Source: Glacieibacterium frigidum
Lineage (GTDB): Bacteria > Pseudomonadota > Alphaproteobacteria > Sphingomonadales > Sphingomonadaceae
Length of the DNA: 64,000 nt
Direction of reading: 5' to 3'
Assembly: GCF_007097155.1 (NCBI RefSeq)
Contig: NZ_VJWA01000002.1
Location: 310,001 to 374,000 of the forward strand
The stretch's first letter is position 1. The number at the start of each line of letters is the position of its first letter. A program made the position numbers and the translations under genes. A model generated the notes under the pieces. The model was not told the origin of the DNA, did not search any database, and was given only the letters and a program-made list of their open reading frames with translations. This document shows, in pieces, positions 1 through 8,556 of this stretch.

Positions 1-1
1 T

Positions 2-97
2 TTCGGCCGCGCCGACGATGCACTGCTGCTCGAGGCGAGCGCACTGGCGGCGGAGGCGATGCCGCTGCCTGCGGAGATGGCGCTGCTACCCGGCTAG
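2..97 (+). CDS. C-terminal end of an unidentified protein (5' partial)
   Basis: An open frame enters from the window edge and stops at TAG 95-97, giving about 31 residues rich in Ala, Leu and Glu and ending in ALLPG. The composition fits the coding style of the neighbours. The piece is too short to place in a family, and it may end a gene that lies almost entirely outside the window. The next gene starts about 50 bases later on the same strand. Confidence 0.4.
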   Translation, partial: FGRADDALLLEASALAAEAMPLPAEMALLPG

Positions 98-150
98 CCG
101 GGCCCGGGCGTCGCTGATACGCTCGCGTCCGGGGCATTCGGGGGATCATC

Positions 151-2070
151 GTGTTCGCATCGCGCTGGCGGATCTTGGCGTGGCTGCTCGCCGCGGTCGC
201 GTCCGCCCCGGCCGCCGCCGCACCCCGGCCGGCCGCCGATTTCGCCGAACTACCGTTCATCGAAGGGCCGGTGCTGTCGCCCGACGGCAAGAATTATGCC
301 GCCAAGCTCGCGGTCAAAGGGGAATTCATCTTCGCGGTGGTGCCGCTCGACGGCAGTGCGCCGCGCTTGTCGAGAGTCGGCAGCCTCGACCTCAACTGGT
401 GGCGCTGGGTCGACGACAACTGGCTGGTCGTCGGAGTCGGCGATACCAAGCCGATCGCGAGCGAGGACTGGTACTTCCGCCGCGCCGTCGCGGTCAGTGC
501 CGATACCAAGACGATCCGCATGCTCGAACCTCGCGGCGGCACCGGCCAGAACGCCGACGACGTGCTGTGGACGTCGACCGCGACCGGCGAGACGCCGCGG
601 CTGCTGCTCGCGGCGCAGCAGTCGATCTACTTCGACGACCCCGGCTTCTACCCGTCGGTGGTCGAGTTCGACCTTGCCAAGGGCACGCAGCGCACCGTCG
701 TGCGGCCGGTCAACGGCGTCTCCAACTGGTTCGCCGATCCGCAGGGCGTCGTGCGCATGGGCATCGGCTATCTCGCCGACGGGCGCTCGTCGCGCCTGTT
801 GTACCGCGCCCAGCCCAGCGAGGGGTTCCGCACCATCGACCGCGCCGACACGCGCAAGCGGACGACGCTGACCGCGCCGGCGCTGTTCCTGCCCGAACCC
901 GGCAAGGCGCTCGCCTTTCACGACGACGACAAGGGCTTCACCACCCTCTACGAATTCGACCTGACCACCCAGACGCTCGGCAAGCCGGTGATCGGCGTGC
1001 CGGACTATGACCTGGCGAGGGTGACCGTCGCGCGCGGCGAGGCCAGGCTGCTGGGCGTCGCCGTCGAGACGACGCGTCCCGAGATCCGCTGGACCGACCC
1101 CGACCTCGCCACCCTGCAGGCCGAGGTCGACAAGTCGGTCGGCGCGGGGCGGCACGCCACCGTCATCTCGATGAGCCGCAACCAGCAGCGCCTGATCATC
1201 CACGTCGGCACGCCTGCCGAGCCGGGGCGCTATTACGCCATGGACCGCGGCGAGGGGGTGATGCGGCCGATCGGTCATGTTGCGATGAAGTTCAAGAAGC
1301 CGCTGCACCCGGTCCGCACCGTCCGCTACACCGCACGCGACGGCGTCTCGATCAGCGCGGTGGTGACCGAGCCCGTCGGCAAGCCGGCCAGGGCGCCACT
1401 GATCGTCATGCCGCACGGCGGCCCGTTCGCGCGCGACACCGAGGGCTGGGACTGGTGGGCGCAGTTCCTCGCCGACCGCGGCTATGTCGTCATCCAGCCG
1501 AACTATCGCGGCTCTTCGGGTTTCGGCACGGCGTTCACGCAGCTTGGCGAGGGGCAGTGGGGCCTCGCCATGCAGGACGACCTCGACGACGCCGTCGCCT
1601 GGGCGGGACGCGAAGGCGTTGCCGATGCGGCACGCGCGTGCATCGTCGGCGCCTCGTACGGCGGCTATGCGGCGATGCGCGCCGCCCAGCGCGGCGGCAA
1701 GCCGTACCGGTGCGCGGTCTCCTACGCCGGCGTCTCCGACCTGCCCCGCCTGCGCCGCTATGACAGCCAGTTCCTGCTGGGCGGGGTCAGGTCCGACTGG
1801 CTGGCGCGCCAGGCGCCCGACCTGCGGCTCGTGTCCCCGCTCAACTATCCCGAACAGGTATCGCTGCCCCTGCTGCTCGTCCACGGCAAGCTCGACAAGC
1901 GCGTGCCGGTCGACCAGTCGCGGGCGATGGCGAGCCGCCTCCGGAAACTGGGCAAGGACGTGACCTACATCGAGCAGCCACTCGCCGACCATCATTTCAG
2001 CCGCGCCGAGGACCGGCTGCAGTTTTTGGAGGCGATGGAGGCGTTTCTGAAGGTGCACAATCCGGCCTAA
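151..2070 (+). CDS. S9 family serine peptidase (prolyl oligopeptidase / acylaminoacyl-peptidase type), exported
   Basis: This 639-residue enzyme has an N-terminal signal peptide (about residues 1-24, ending in APAAAA) and a beta-propeller-like middle. The C-terminal alpha/beta-hydrolase peptidase domain starts near residue 400. The catalytic serine is in GASYGGYA (Ser502), the acid in HGKLDKRVP (Asp582) and the histidine in LADHHF (His614 or 615). The family cleaves peptides after proline or removes acylated N-terminal residues; the signal peptide places this one in the periplasm. The start is GTG at 151, preceded by a GGGGGA ribosome binding site. Substrate specificity cannot be read from the sequence. 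Confidence 0.9.
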   Translation: MFASRWRILAWLLAAVASAPAAAAPRPAADFAELPFIEGPVLSPDGKNYAAKLAVKGEFIFAVVPLDGSAPRLSRVGSLDLNWWRWVDDNWLVVGVGDTKPIASEDWYFRRAVAVSADTKTIRMLEPRGGTGQNADDVLWTSTATGETPRLLLAAQQSIYFDDPGFYPSVVEFDLAKGTQRTVVRPVNGVSNWFADPQGVVRMGIGYLADGRSSRLLYRAQPSEGFRTIDRADTRKRTTLTAPALFLPEPGKALAFHDDDKGFTTLYEFDLTTQTLGKPVIGVPDYDLARVTVARGEARLLGVAVETTRPEIRWTDPDLATLQAEVDKSVGAGRHATVISMSRNQQRLIIHVGTPAEPGRYYAMDRGEGVMRPIGHVAMKFKKPLHPVRTVRYTARDGVSISAVVTEPVGKPARAPLIVMPHGGPFARDTEGWDWWAQFLADRGYVVIQPNYRGSSGFGTAFTQLGEGQWGLAMQDDLDDAVAWAGREGVADAARACIVGASYGGYAAMRAAQRGGKPYRCAVSYAGVSDLPRLRRYDSQFLLGGVRSDWLARQAPDLRLVSPLNYPEQVSLPLLLVHGKLDKRVPVDQSRAMASRLRKLGKDVTYIEQPLADHHFSRAEDRLQFLEAMEAFLKVHNPA

Positions 2071-2085
2071 TACCGGACAGCAAAA

Positions 2086-2113
2086 CGCCGCCGGACCGTA
2101 ACGTCCGACGGCG
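2086..2113. terminator. Bidirectional hairpin between convergent genes
   Basis: The stem CGCCGCCGGAC / GTCCGACGGCG has 11 pairs with one mismatch around a six-base loop. It lies between the S9 peptidase and the PEP-CTERM remnant. On the minus strand it is followed by TTTT, which gives an intrinsic terminator for the PEP-CTERM gene. The plus-strand run (TGTTGT) is weaker. Confidence 0.7.
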
Positions 2114-2129
2114 CTGTTGTGACGAATTC

Positions 2130-2524
2130 TTAGGCGGCGAGCGCGGCGCGGCGGCGGGCGGTGAAGCCGACCATACCGAAACCGGCGATCATCAGGCCCC
2201 AGGTCGCCGGCTCCGGGACCGCGGTGACCGAGATGTTGTCGAGGACGACGCCGCCGCTGTTGCCGCCGCCCGTCGCGGTAATCGCGAAGGTCACGGCGCT
2301 GCCTGTGCCGACGAAGCTGGTCGTGAAGGTCTGCCATGCACCGGTGCCGACGACACCGCCGATCGATCCACCGTTGACGCTCACGTCGGCGCTGCCGGCG
2401 CCGTTGACGGTATAGTCGAGCGAGACATTGTAGACGCGACCGAGGACGGTGCCGGTGCGGCGATGCCGAAAGTAGCCGTGGTGGCAAGCACCAGAACGCT
2501 CGCGAGACGGGGCAGCATACGCAT
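2130..2524 (-). pseudogene. Broken PEP-CTERM protein gene (internal deletion plus frameshift)
   Basis: The gene begins with a good ribosome binding site (AAGGA) and ATG at 2524, and a clean signal peptide (MRMLPRLASVLVLATTATFG). That frame then runs to an early stop. The rest of the protein continues in another frame from about 2460. It is a beta-rich segment (YNVSLDYTVNG, WQTFTTSFVGTGS, VVLDNISV) ending in a textbook sphingomonad PEP-CTERM tail (PEPATWGLMIAGFG then ARRR). Intact relatives have roughly 60-80 more residues between the signal peptide and this point, so an internal deletion with a frame change is the simplest reading. A sequencing indel alone would not restore the usual length. 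PEP-CTERM proteins are sorted by an exosortase; none is in this window. Confidence 0.7.
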
Positions 2525-2709
2525 CTGAAGATCCTTATGACGCAACGGCGGCGATCGCCCTCTGAAAATCCGATGCAACAGCCGTGCCAGACCGCAGCAG
2601 TTCGTTACGGGCAGTTACGGTCATGCGATCTGTAAAATATTCCGACACATTTCGGCCCCGTGACGATGCGAAGCCTTGCCCCGCGCCGTCTCCGCGCTAT
2701 ACCGCGCAC

Positions 2710-3375
2710 ATGTCCGCCGTTGCCTTTTCGTTCGCCGGCGAAACCTTTCGCCCGATGCCGTGCGGCGGGCTGTTCTGGGCGGCGCAGCAGGCGCTGCTCG
2801 TCGCCGACCTACACTTCGAGAAGGCGAGCTGGTACGCGACGCGGCAGCAGTTCCTGCCCCCCTACGACAGCGTCGACACGCTCAACTGCCTGATCGACTC
2901 GATCGAGGCGTCGGGCGCGGCGCGGGTCTGGTGCCTTGGCGACAGCTTCCACGATGCGGGCGGGCCGGCGCGGCTGGGGGACGGTCCGCGTGCCGCGCTG
3001 ATGCAGCTGACGCGCGGGCTCGACTGGGTGTGGATCACCGGCAACCACGACCACGAGGCGGCGCGGTCGCTCGGCGGGCGGGTGATGGCCGAATGCCACG
3101 TGCAGGGCATCGCGCTGCGCCACGAGGCGATCCCGCACGACCCGACGCCCGAGATTTCGGGGCACTACCACCCCAAGCTGCGGCTTACGGTGCGCGGCCG
3201 CGGCATCGCGCGGCGCTGCTTCGCGGTGACCCCGACGAAGATCGTGCTGCCGGCGTTCGGCGCCCTGACCGGCGGCCTCGACGTCGGTGACCCGGCACTC
3301 GCCCGCGCCATCGGGCGGCCGCTGCAGGCACTCGTCGCGACACCGGAGCGGTTGCTCAGCTTCGCGGTCGCCTGA
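2710..3375 (+). CDS. pdeM: Ligase-associated DNA damage response phosphoesterase PdeM
   Basis: This 221-residue calcineurin-type metallophosphoesterase has the family's metal-binding motifs in order: DLHFEK (Asp33, His35), GDSFHD, GNHDHE and GHYHPK. The short length and motif spellings match the PdeM family, which is usually encoded beside an ATP-dependent DNA ligase, a Lhr-type helicase and a metallo-beta-lactamase-like exonuclease. None of those partners lies next to it here. ATG 2710 is preferred over upstream in-frame starts because residues before it do not resemble the family, and the protein begins directly with the first strand of the fold. The upstream 130 bases are shared with the divergent PEP-CTERM remnant. 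Confidence 0.85.
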   Translation: MSAVAFSFAGETFRPMPCGGLFWAAQQALLVADLHFEKASWYATRQQFLPPYDSVDTLNCLIDSIEASGAARVWCLGDSFHDAGGPARLGDGPRAALMQLTRGLDWVWITGNHDHEAARSLGGRVMAECHVQGIALRHEAIPHDPTPEISGHYHPKLRLTVRGRGIARRCFAVTPTKIVLPAFGALTGGLDVGDPALARAIGRPLQALVATPERLLSFAVA

Positions 3376-3381
3376 TCTGGC

Positions 3382-3410
3382 TTGACTTTACGAACCGTAT
3401 CGGTTAATAG
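3382..3410 (+). promoter_or_regulatory. Orphan promoter with palindromic spacer (copy 1)
   Basis: TTGACT (3382-3387) and TAATAG (3405-3410) are separated by exactly 17 bases, a good sigma-70-type promoter. The spacer holds the perfect palindrome AACCG-TAT-CGGTT (3393-3405), the shape of a TetR-family operator. No gene follows in this direction; the element leads into the palindrome at 3478 and then into the 3' end of HPr on the other strand. Similar arrangements occur at 48361-48389 and, on the minus strand, at 20109-20137. Confidence 0.55.
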
Positions 3411-3477
3411 TTGGCCGGTGAGGTGGGCGTGACTTTAGTGTAAATTTAGGGCGAGCAGGTTTTTTGCGAAAATGGGT

Positions 3478-3583
3478 CGTCATCCCCGCGTAGGCGGGGA
3501 CCCAAAGTCACAATCGCGACCATAGGGCACCGAGCAACGCCCACGCGCCGTGACCTTGGGTCCCCGCCTTCGCGGGGATGACG
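3478..3583. repeat. Nested palindrome, family A, copy 1
   Basis: Two 34-base arms (3478-3511 and 3550-3583) are inverted copies of each other. Each arm is itself a small hairpin: GTCAT, stem CCCCGC / GCGGGG around a GTAG or GAAG loop, then ACCCA and a GTCAC-type end. The whole can fold as two hairpins or as one long cruciform. Other copies are at 19899-19974 and 39514-39622. The 300-base gap between pdeM and HPr holds this element, the orphan promoter before it and the 32-base repeat after it, and no gene. Confidence 0.9.
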
Positions 3584-3642
3584 AACTTAAGAGCCGCGAA
3601 GAGCCGATCGACGAAGTAAAACAAGCCGAAATAGCGTTCGCG

Positions 3643-3674
3643 ACCGTCAAATTCGCTTACTTGTTCATCTTCGC
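3643..3674 (-). repeat. 32-base repeat next to a stop codon (copy 1)
   Basis: Read on the minus strand this is GCGAAG, then ATGAACAAGTAAGCGAA, then TTTGACGGT. It begins six bases after the HPr stop codon. The same 32 bases occur without mismatch at 19820-19851, likewise just after a stop codon (M16 peptidase). It contains the minimal reading frame ATG AAC AAG TAA. In both places it is the gene-side flank of a family A palindrome. Confidence 0.85.
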
Positions 3675-3679
3675 GCGGG

Positions 3680-3949
3680 TCAGTCCTCGCCGAACTTGGT
3701 CTCGACCAGCGTGACGAGCGCCGCGAGCGCCTCGTCGGCCTGTGCGCCGGTGGCGGCGATCTCGACCGTGTCGCCGGTCGCGGCGGCGAGCATCATCAGC
3801 CCCATGATCGAGGTGCCGGTGACGCTCGACCCGTCCTTGCAGACGGTGACCACCGCGTCGAAGGTCGACGCGAGCGTGACGAAGCGCGCGCTCGCCCGGG
3901 CGTGCAACCCGCGGCGGTTGACGATGGTGACGTTGACCGGACCCGCCAC
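3680..3949 (-). CDS. ptsH: HPr-family phosphocarrier protein
   Basis: This 89-residue phosphocarrier carries the HPr active-site histidine (RRGLHARAS, His16) and the regulatory serine segment (TSIMGLM, Ser47). In Alphaproteobacteria this protein belongs to a regulatory PTS that passes phosphate from EI to EIIA and is phosphorylated on serine by HprK. It does not take part in sugar uptake. It is the last gene of a minus-strand operon after EIIA, with stop and start abutting (3949/3950). No sugar permease or EI gene is nearby. Confidence 0.93.
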   Translation of the reverse strand: MAGPVNVTIVNRRGLHARASARFVTLASTFDAVVTVCKDGSSVTGTSIMGLMMLAAATGDTVEIAATGAQADEALAALVTLVETKFGED

Positions 3950-4354
3950 TCAGGCCGCCTCGCCGAGGATCTTGGAAGCGACCGAGATATACTTGCGCCC
4001 CGCTTCCTGCGCCGCGACGACGGCCTCGCCCAGCGGGCAGGTCTTGCGGACGCTGGCGAGGCGGATCAGCATCGGCAGGTTGATGCCGGCGATGACCTCC
4101 ACGGGGCCGCTGCCCATCAGCGAGATCGCGAGGTTCGACGGGGTGCCGCCGAACATGTCGGTCAGCAGGATGACGCCCTTGCCGGTGTCGACGTCGAGCA
4201 CCGCCTGGCGGATGTCGGCGCGCCGCACCTCCATATCGTCGTCGGGGCCGATGCAGACCGCGACGATCCGCTCCTGCGGCCCGACGACATGCTCCATCGC
4301 CGCGACGAACTCGACCGCCAGGCGGCCGTGCGTGACCAGCACAAGTCCGATCAT
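3950..4354 (-). CDS. PTS EIIA component, mannose family (regulatory PTS)
   Basis: At 134 residues this matches the usual length of stand-alone EIIA(Man) domains. The phospho-acceptor histidine is His9 in LVLVTHGRL, and the conserved DMFGGTPSN segment is present. It receives phosphate from HPr and reports nitrogen/carbon status to regulators; it has no permease partner here. Its ATG overlaps the stop of the HprK-RapZ gene (ATGA), so the two are translationally coupled. Confidence 0.92.
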   Translation of the reverse strand: MIGLVLVTHGRLAVEFVAAMEHVVGPQERIVAVCIGPDDDMEVRRADIRQAVLDVDTGKGVILLTDMFGGTPSNLAISLMGSGPVEVIAGINLPMLIRLASVRKTCPLGEAVVAAQEAGRKYISVASKILGEAA

Positions 4355-5718
4355 GCGGTGGCGAGCTCCAGCTGGGGGTCGGTCTCGACGGCGGGAAGGA
4401 TCACGTCGGTCTTGTCGCGGTGGATGACGTGCGGCGCATAGCCCGCCGCCGTCAAGCGCTCCGCCACGCCGCGCGCCACGAACACCGAGCGGTGCCGCCC
4501 GCCGGTGCAGCCGAGCGCCACCGTCAGGTACGCCTTGCCCTCGCGGACATAGCCGGGAAGCAGGGTCAGCAGCAGGTCGACGATGCGGTCGAATGCCGGC
4601 TGGAACGCCGGGTCGGCGCGGATATGGTCGGCGACCGCAGCGTCCTCGCCGGTCAGCGGGCGCAGCGCCAGGTTCCAGTGCGGGTTGCTCAGGAAGCGCA
4701 TGTCGAACACCAGGTCGGCATCGCGCGGCAGGCCGCGCGCGAAACCGAACGACAATATGGTCAGCGTCGGGGCATGGCCGGCGCCCGCGTCAAAGCGGTC
4801 GGCGATGTGCTGCCGCAGGTCGGCGGCGCGGAAGTCGGACGTGTCGACCACCACGTCGGCCCAGCGGCGCAAGGGACCCAGCAGGGTGCGCTCGGCGGCG
4901 ATGCCGTCGGCGGCGGGCCGGTCGAGCGCGAGGGGGTGGCGACGGCGCGTCTCGGAGAAGCGGCGCGTCAGCTCGTCGTCGCTGCCGCAGTCGAGGAACA
5001 GCAGGCGGACGTCGACGCCCTCCTCGCGCAGCGCCGCAAGCCGTGCGACGATCGCGTCGGCATCGAAGCCGCGCGTGCGCGAATCGATGCCCAGTGCCAG
5101 GCGGCGCGGCGGGGTCTTGGTGTCGGGCCCAGCCTCGAGCAGCCGGTCGAACAGCGCCAGCGGAAGGTTGTCGACGACCTCGAACCCCAGGTCCTCCAGC
5201 GCGTGCAGCGCGGTCGACTTGCCCGCACCCGACAGACCGCTGACCACCAGCACGGGGGCGGAGTCGACGGACGGAGGCGCTTCGGCGGGCACGGGCGGGG
5301 TATCTAGCGCGACTCCCCACCGCGTCAAAGCGGCTTCGACCTTCAGCGGCGCGCTCGCCTCGAAGGGCGCGAGCGCCAGGCAGGGCAGCGCGACCCCGCC
5401 GATGGCGCGCGCCTGCGGCTCGGGCAGGCGTTCGGGCACCGCGGTCAGATCGAAGGCGAGCGCCACCGGCACGTCGCCCGTGGCCCGCCGCGTGACCAGC
5501 CCGACGCCGCGCATCTCGATCATCCCGGCGATCGTCGGCGGGCACGCGGCGAGCAGACGGTTGCCGTCGCGGCGCAGCTCGACCTGATCGTCGGCGATCA
5601 GTGTCCAGCCGCGGTCGATCAGGCGCAGCGCGAGGTCGGACTTGCCGCTGCCCGGCGGCCCCAGCAGCAGCACCGCGCGCTGGCCCCGCGCGACTGCAGT
5701 GGCATGGACGCGGATCAT
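4351..5718 (-). CDS. HPr kinase/phosphorylase - RapZ fusion protein
   Basis: One uninterrupted 455-residue frame holds two proteins that are normally separate. Residues 1-140 are the short alphaproteobacterial HPr kinase (P-loop GPPGSGKS at 20-27, then ADDQVEL), lacking the N-terminal domain of Firmicutes HprK. Residues 155-455 are RapZ, with its own P-loop (GLSGAGKS, 161-168), VVDNLP, the DTSDF segment, and the C-terminal GCTGGRHRSV. A proline-rich linker (about 138-153) joins them, and I see no stop or obvious internal start with a ribosome binding site. HprK phosphorylates HPr on serine; RapZ is a nucleotide- and RNA-binding adapter that in enterics guides RNase E to GlmZ. Both ends overlap neighbours by ATGA, so chvG, this gene and EIIA are coupled. 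Confidence 0.88.
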   Translation of the reverse strand: MIRVHATAVARGQRAVLLLGPPGSGKSDLALRLIDRGWTLIADDQVELRRDGNRLLAACPPTIAGMIEMRGVGLVTRRATGDVPVALAFDLTAVPERLPEPQARAIGGVALPCLALAPFEASAPLKVEAALTRWGVALDTPPVPAEAPPSVDSAPVLVVSGLSGAGKSTALHALEDLGFEVVDNLPLALFDRLLEAGPDTKTPPRRLALGIDSRTRGFDADAIVARLAALREEGVDVRLLFLDCGSDDELTRRFSETRRRHPLALDRPAADGIAAERTLLGPLRRWADVVVDTSDFRAADLRQHIADRFDAGAGHAPTLTILSFGFARGLPRDADLVFDMRFLSNPHWNLALRPLTGEDAAVADHIRADPAFQPAFDRIVDLLLTLLPGYVREGKAYLTVALGCTGGRHRSVFVARGVAERLTAAGYAPHVIHRDKTDVILPAVETDPQLELATA

Positions 5719-7271
5719 GCGGCCGGCAGGTGGACGAGGAAGCGCGCGCCGCCGCCGCTCTCGACATCGTCGACCTCGACATGGCCGTCGTGCGCCTCGA
5801 CGATGGTGCGGACGATGGCGAGCCCCAGCCCCGAATGCCGCCCGAAGTCCTCGGCCTCGGGCCGCTCGGTATAGAAGCGGCGGAACACGTCGTCGCGGTT
5901 GGCGGGCGGGATGCCCGGCCCCGCGTCGTCGACGCGCAGCAGCACATGATCCTCGGCATGGACGACGGTGACCACCACGAGCCCACCGTCGGGCGAGAAG
6001 GAGATCGCGTTGTCGACCAGGTTGCGCACCACCTGCTCCAGCCGGTCGCCCTCCCCCATCACGAAGCAGGTCGCCGCCTCGGGCCGGGCATAGGCAAGCT
6101 GGACGCCGCGCGGCAGTCCGGCGGTGTCGTAGGCGCGCACCAGCCCGCCCGCGAGCTCGCCGAAGTCGATGCGCTCGAACCGCGTCCGCGACAGCTCGGC
6201 ATCGAGGCGGCTAGCATCGCTGATGTCGGTGATCAGCCGGGCGATGCGCGCCACGTCGTCACGGATGACGGCGAGCAGCTGGCCGGTCTGGGTCTTGTTG
6301 CGTGCCTCTTCGAGCGCATCGACTGCACTGCGCAGCGAGGCGAGCGGGTTCTTGATCTCGTGCGCGACATCGGCGGCAAAAGCCTCGGTGGCGTCGATGC
6401 GCGCCCGCAGCGCATTGGTCATGTCGCTCAGCGCGCGCGCCAGCTGGCCGATCTCGTCGCGGCGGGTGGCGAAGCGCGGCACGGTGACCTCGCGGGCGCG
6501 CCCCAGCCGCACCCGCTGCGCCGACGCCGCGAGCAGGCGCAGCGGCCGCACGATGGTGTTGGCAAGGAAGTTGGAGAACACCAGGCTGAGCGCCAGCACA
6601 CCCAGGAAGACCAGCCCCAACGTGCTGCGCTCGCGCCGCACCAGCTTGGTGATGTCGCGCGTGTCGAAGGTCAGCTGCAGCGCGGTCCCGGGGCCGGCGG
6701 GCGCGGCGGTGGTGATGATCACGGTGCGGTCGGGGGCGCGGCGGAGGCGGTCGGCGACGCGGCCTTGCAAGGCCTCGCGGACCTCAGGCCAGGCGGCGGC
6801 ACTGTCGCGGCGCGGCTCGACATAGTCGGCCAGGTCGGGCCCTGATCCGAAGCCCTCGATGACGATGTCGAGGGCGCGCGCGACATCGCGCTTGAAAGGC
6901 TCGGTCTTGGGGTCGACGAGTTCGAACGTCGGCCCCGTTGCGGTCCAGCTGTCGCTGATCAGCCGTCCGTTGCGATCGTAGAGGCGCAGGCGCGTGCCAC
7001 CGGCCTCGCCGTAGCGCGCCGCGACCGCCGCCTGCGCCGCCGGCGGCGACGCCGCGATCAGGTCGCCGATCAGCGCGACCTGGGTGCGCAGCTCGCCGCG
7101 CCGCTGCTCGATCAGCCGCTCGCGAAAGCTGTCGAGATAGATGACCGCCAGCGCCAGCGCGACCAGCGCGAAGCCGTTGACCGCAAGGATGCGCGGCGCC
7201 AGGCTGAACCACCAGCGCGCCGCCCGGGGCGCGACGGGCTCAGGCCTCGTTGAAGCGGTATCCGACGCCAT
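5715..7271 (-). CDS. chvG: Sensor histidine kinase ChvG-type
   Basis: A membrane histidine kinase of 518 residues. It has a first membrane segment near residues 18-40, a periplasmic domain of about 200 residues and a second membrane segment ([17 protein letters not shown]). A HAMP region, HisKA with the phospho-histidine in DVAHEIKNP, and HATPase boxes [19 protein letters not shown] and GLGLAIV follow. The partner regulator lies directly upstream. I chose ATG 7271, which overlaps the end of chvI by 32 bases; longer versions only read chvI out of frame. ChvG-ChvI systems respond to acid and envelope stress and control metabolic genes; in rhizobia the locus also adjoins pckA, as here. Confidence 0.88.
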   Translation of the reverse strand: MASDTASTRPEPVAPRAARWWFSLAPRILAVNGFALVALALAVIYLDSFRERLIEQRRGELRTQVALIGDLIAASPPAAQAAVAARYGEAGGTRLRLYDRNGRLISDSWTATGPTFELVDPKTEPFKRDVARALDIVIEGFGSGPDLADYVEPRRDSAAAWPEVREALQGRVADRLRRAPDRTVIITTAAPAGPGTALQLTFDTRDITKLVRRERSTLGLVFLGVLALSLVFSNFLANTIVRPLRLLAASAQRVRLGRAREVTVPRFATRRDEIGQLARALSDMTNALRARIDATEAFAADVAHEIKNPLASLRSAVDALEEARNKTQTGQLLAVIRDDVARIARLITDISDASRLDAELSRTRFERIDFGELAGGLVRAYDTAGLPRGVQLAYARPEAATCFVMGEGDRLEQVVRNLVDNAISFSPDGGLVVVTVVHAEDHVLLRVDDAGPGIPPANRDDVFRRFYTERPEAEDFGRHSGLGLAIVRTIVEAHDGHVEVDDVESGGGARFLVHLPAA

Positions 7272-7950
7272 ACAGCGTCTCGATCCCCTTGAAGTCGCCG
7301 TCGACGGCGCGAAACTTCTTGCGCAGGCGCTTGATATGGCTGTCGATGGTGCGGTCGTCGACGTAGACATCGTCCTGGTACGCGGTGTCCATCAGCTGGT
7401 CGCGCGACTTCACGAAGCCCGGCCGCTGCGCCAGCGCCTCGAGGATCAGGAACTCGGTGACGGTCAATGCGATGTCGTGGCCGTTCCACGCGACGCGGTG
7501 GCGTGCCGGATCCATGCTCAGCCGCCCGCGCGCGATCGCCGGGCCGGGCGCGTCGTCGCCCTCCGCCGCAGGCTCACCTTTGCGGCTCGCGGCGCGGCGC
7601 AGCACGGCGCGGATGCGCTCGATCAGCAGGCGCTGGCTGAACGGCTTGCCGATATAGTCGTCGGCCCCCATCGCAAGGCCCAGCGCCTCGTCGATCTCGG
7701 TATCCTTCGACGTCAGGAAGATCACCGGCAGGTCGGTTTTCTCACGCAGCCGCCGCAGCAGCTCCATGCCGTCCATACGCGGCATCTTGATGTCGAGCAC
7801 CGCGAGATCGGGCGGGCTGTCGCCGATCGACTTCAGCGCCGCCGCGCCGTCCGAATAGAGGCGCACCGCGAAGCCTTCGTTCTGCAGCGCGATCGACACC
7901 GACGTCAGGATATTCCGGTCGTCGTCGACGAGGGCGATCGTGGCGGACAT
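7240..7950 (-). CDS. chvI: Response regulator ChvI (OmpR family)
   Basis: This 236-residue protein has a receiver domain with acidic pocket DDD (9-11), phospho-acceptor Asp53 (VLDIKMP) and the conserved Lys in FLTSKD. A winged-helix DNA-binding domain with the [14 protein letters not shown] recognition segment follows. It is the first gene of the minus-strand run chvI-chvG-hprK/rapZ-EIIA-HPr, all overlapping or abutting, so it probably heads one transcript. Its promoter should lie in 7951-8052, shared with the divergent DUF4142 gene. Confidence 0.92.
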   Translation of the reverse strand: MSATIALVDDDRNILTSVSIALQNEGFAVRLYSDGAAALKSIGDSPPDLAVLDIKMPRMDGMELLRRLREKTDLPVIFLTSKDTEIDEALGLAMGADDYIGKPFSQRLLIERIRAVLRRAASRKGEPAAEGDDAPGPAIARGRLSMDPARHRVAWNGHDIALTVTEFLILEALAQRPGFVKSRDQLMDTAYQDDVYVDDRTIDSHIKRLRKKFRAVDGDFKGIETLYGVGYRFNEA

Positions 7951-8052
7951 GCGGTTGTCGCCATGCCCCGTGCCGCATCCGCTGGCAAGTATCGGAACAT
8001 CGGACCGCCATTCGGGGTTGGGGCAATACCTACTAATTCAGGAGCTTAACCT

Positions 8053-8556
8053 ATGATAAGACTGACACTTTTGGCCGCGACCGCCATGCTCGCGACTGCC
8101 CCCCTCGCTGCCCAGACCACCCAGGCACCCGAGTTCGTCAAGATGGCTGGCGCCAGCGACCTGTACGAGAAGACGTCGAGCCAGATGGTCCTCAAGACCG
8201 CCAAGAACGAGCAGGTTCGCGGCTTCGCGCAGATGATGATCGCCGACCACGGCAAGACCACCGCCCAGGTCAAGGCCGCCGCCAAGACCGACAAGGTCAA
8301 GGTTCCCGCCCCCAAACTGATGCCCGAGCAGGCGCAGATGATCGCCGAACTCAAGGCCGCCAAAGGCGCCGACATGGAGAAGGTCTACGTCCGCCAGCAG
8401 GTCATGGCGCACGAGAAGGCGCTGGCGCTCCACACCGCCTATTCCCAGGGCGGCGACAAGCCCGCGCTGAAGCAGGTTGCGACGGGCGCGGTGCCGATCG
8501 TCAAGACGCACCTCGACCAGGTCCGGTCGATGCAGTCGTCGATGGGCGCGATGTAA
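8053..8556 (+). CDS. DUF4142 exported protein (ferritin-like helical fold)
   Basis: A 167-residue protein with a signal peptide ending at APLAAQ (about residue 21), then a helical domain with the DUF4142 features: FVKMAGASDLYE, VRGFAQMMIADHGK and HTAYSQGG near the end. The family is predicted to be a periplasmic four-helix bundle related to ferritin; its biochemical role is not established. AGGAG at 8040-8044 gives a clear ribosome binding site. It is divergent from chvI. Confidence 0.8.
   Translation: MIRLTLLAATAMLATAPLAAQTTQAPEFVKMAGASDLYEKTSSQMVLKTAKNEQVRGFAQMMIADHGKTTAQVKAAAKTDKVKVPAPKLMPEQAQMIAELKAAKGADMEKVYVRQQVMAHEKALALHTAYSQGGDKPALKQVATGAVPIVKTHLDQVRSMQSSMGAM

Noticed and set aside
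250-2487. 745-codon frame opposite the S9 peptidase
   Set aside because: It is antisense to a gene with catalytic motifs in order. The product is an arginine-rich low-complexity chain, as expected for the shadow of a high-GC gene.
2584-2709. Earlier GTG start for pdeM
   Set aside because: The added residues have no family similarity, and the region is the likely divergent promoter.
3478-3583. CRISPR-like repeat
   Set aside because: There are only two inverted arms with no regular direct repeats or spacers; it is a palindromic element.
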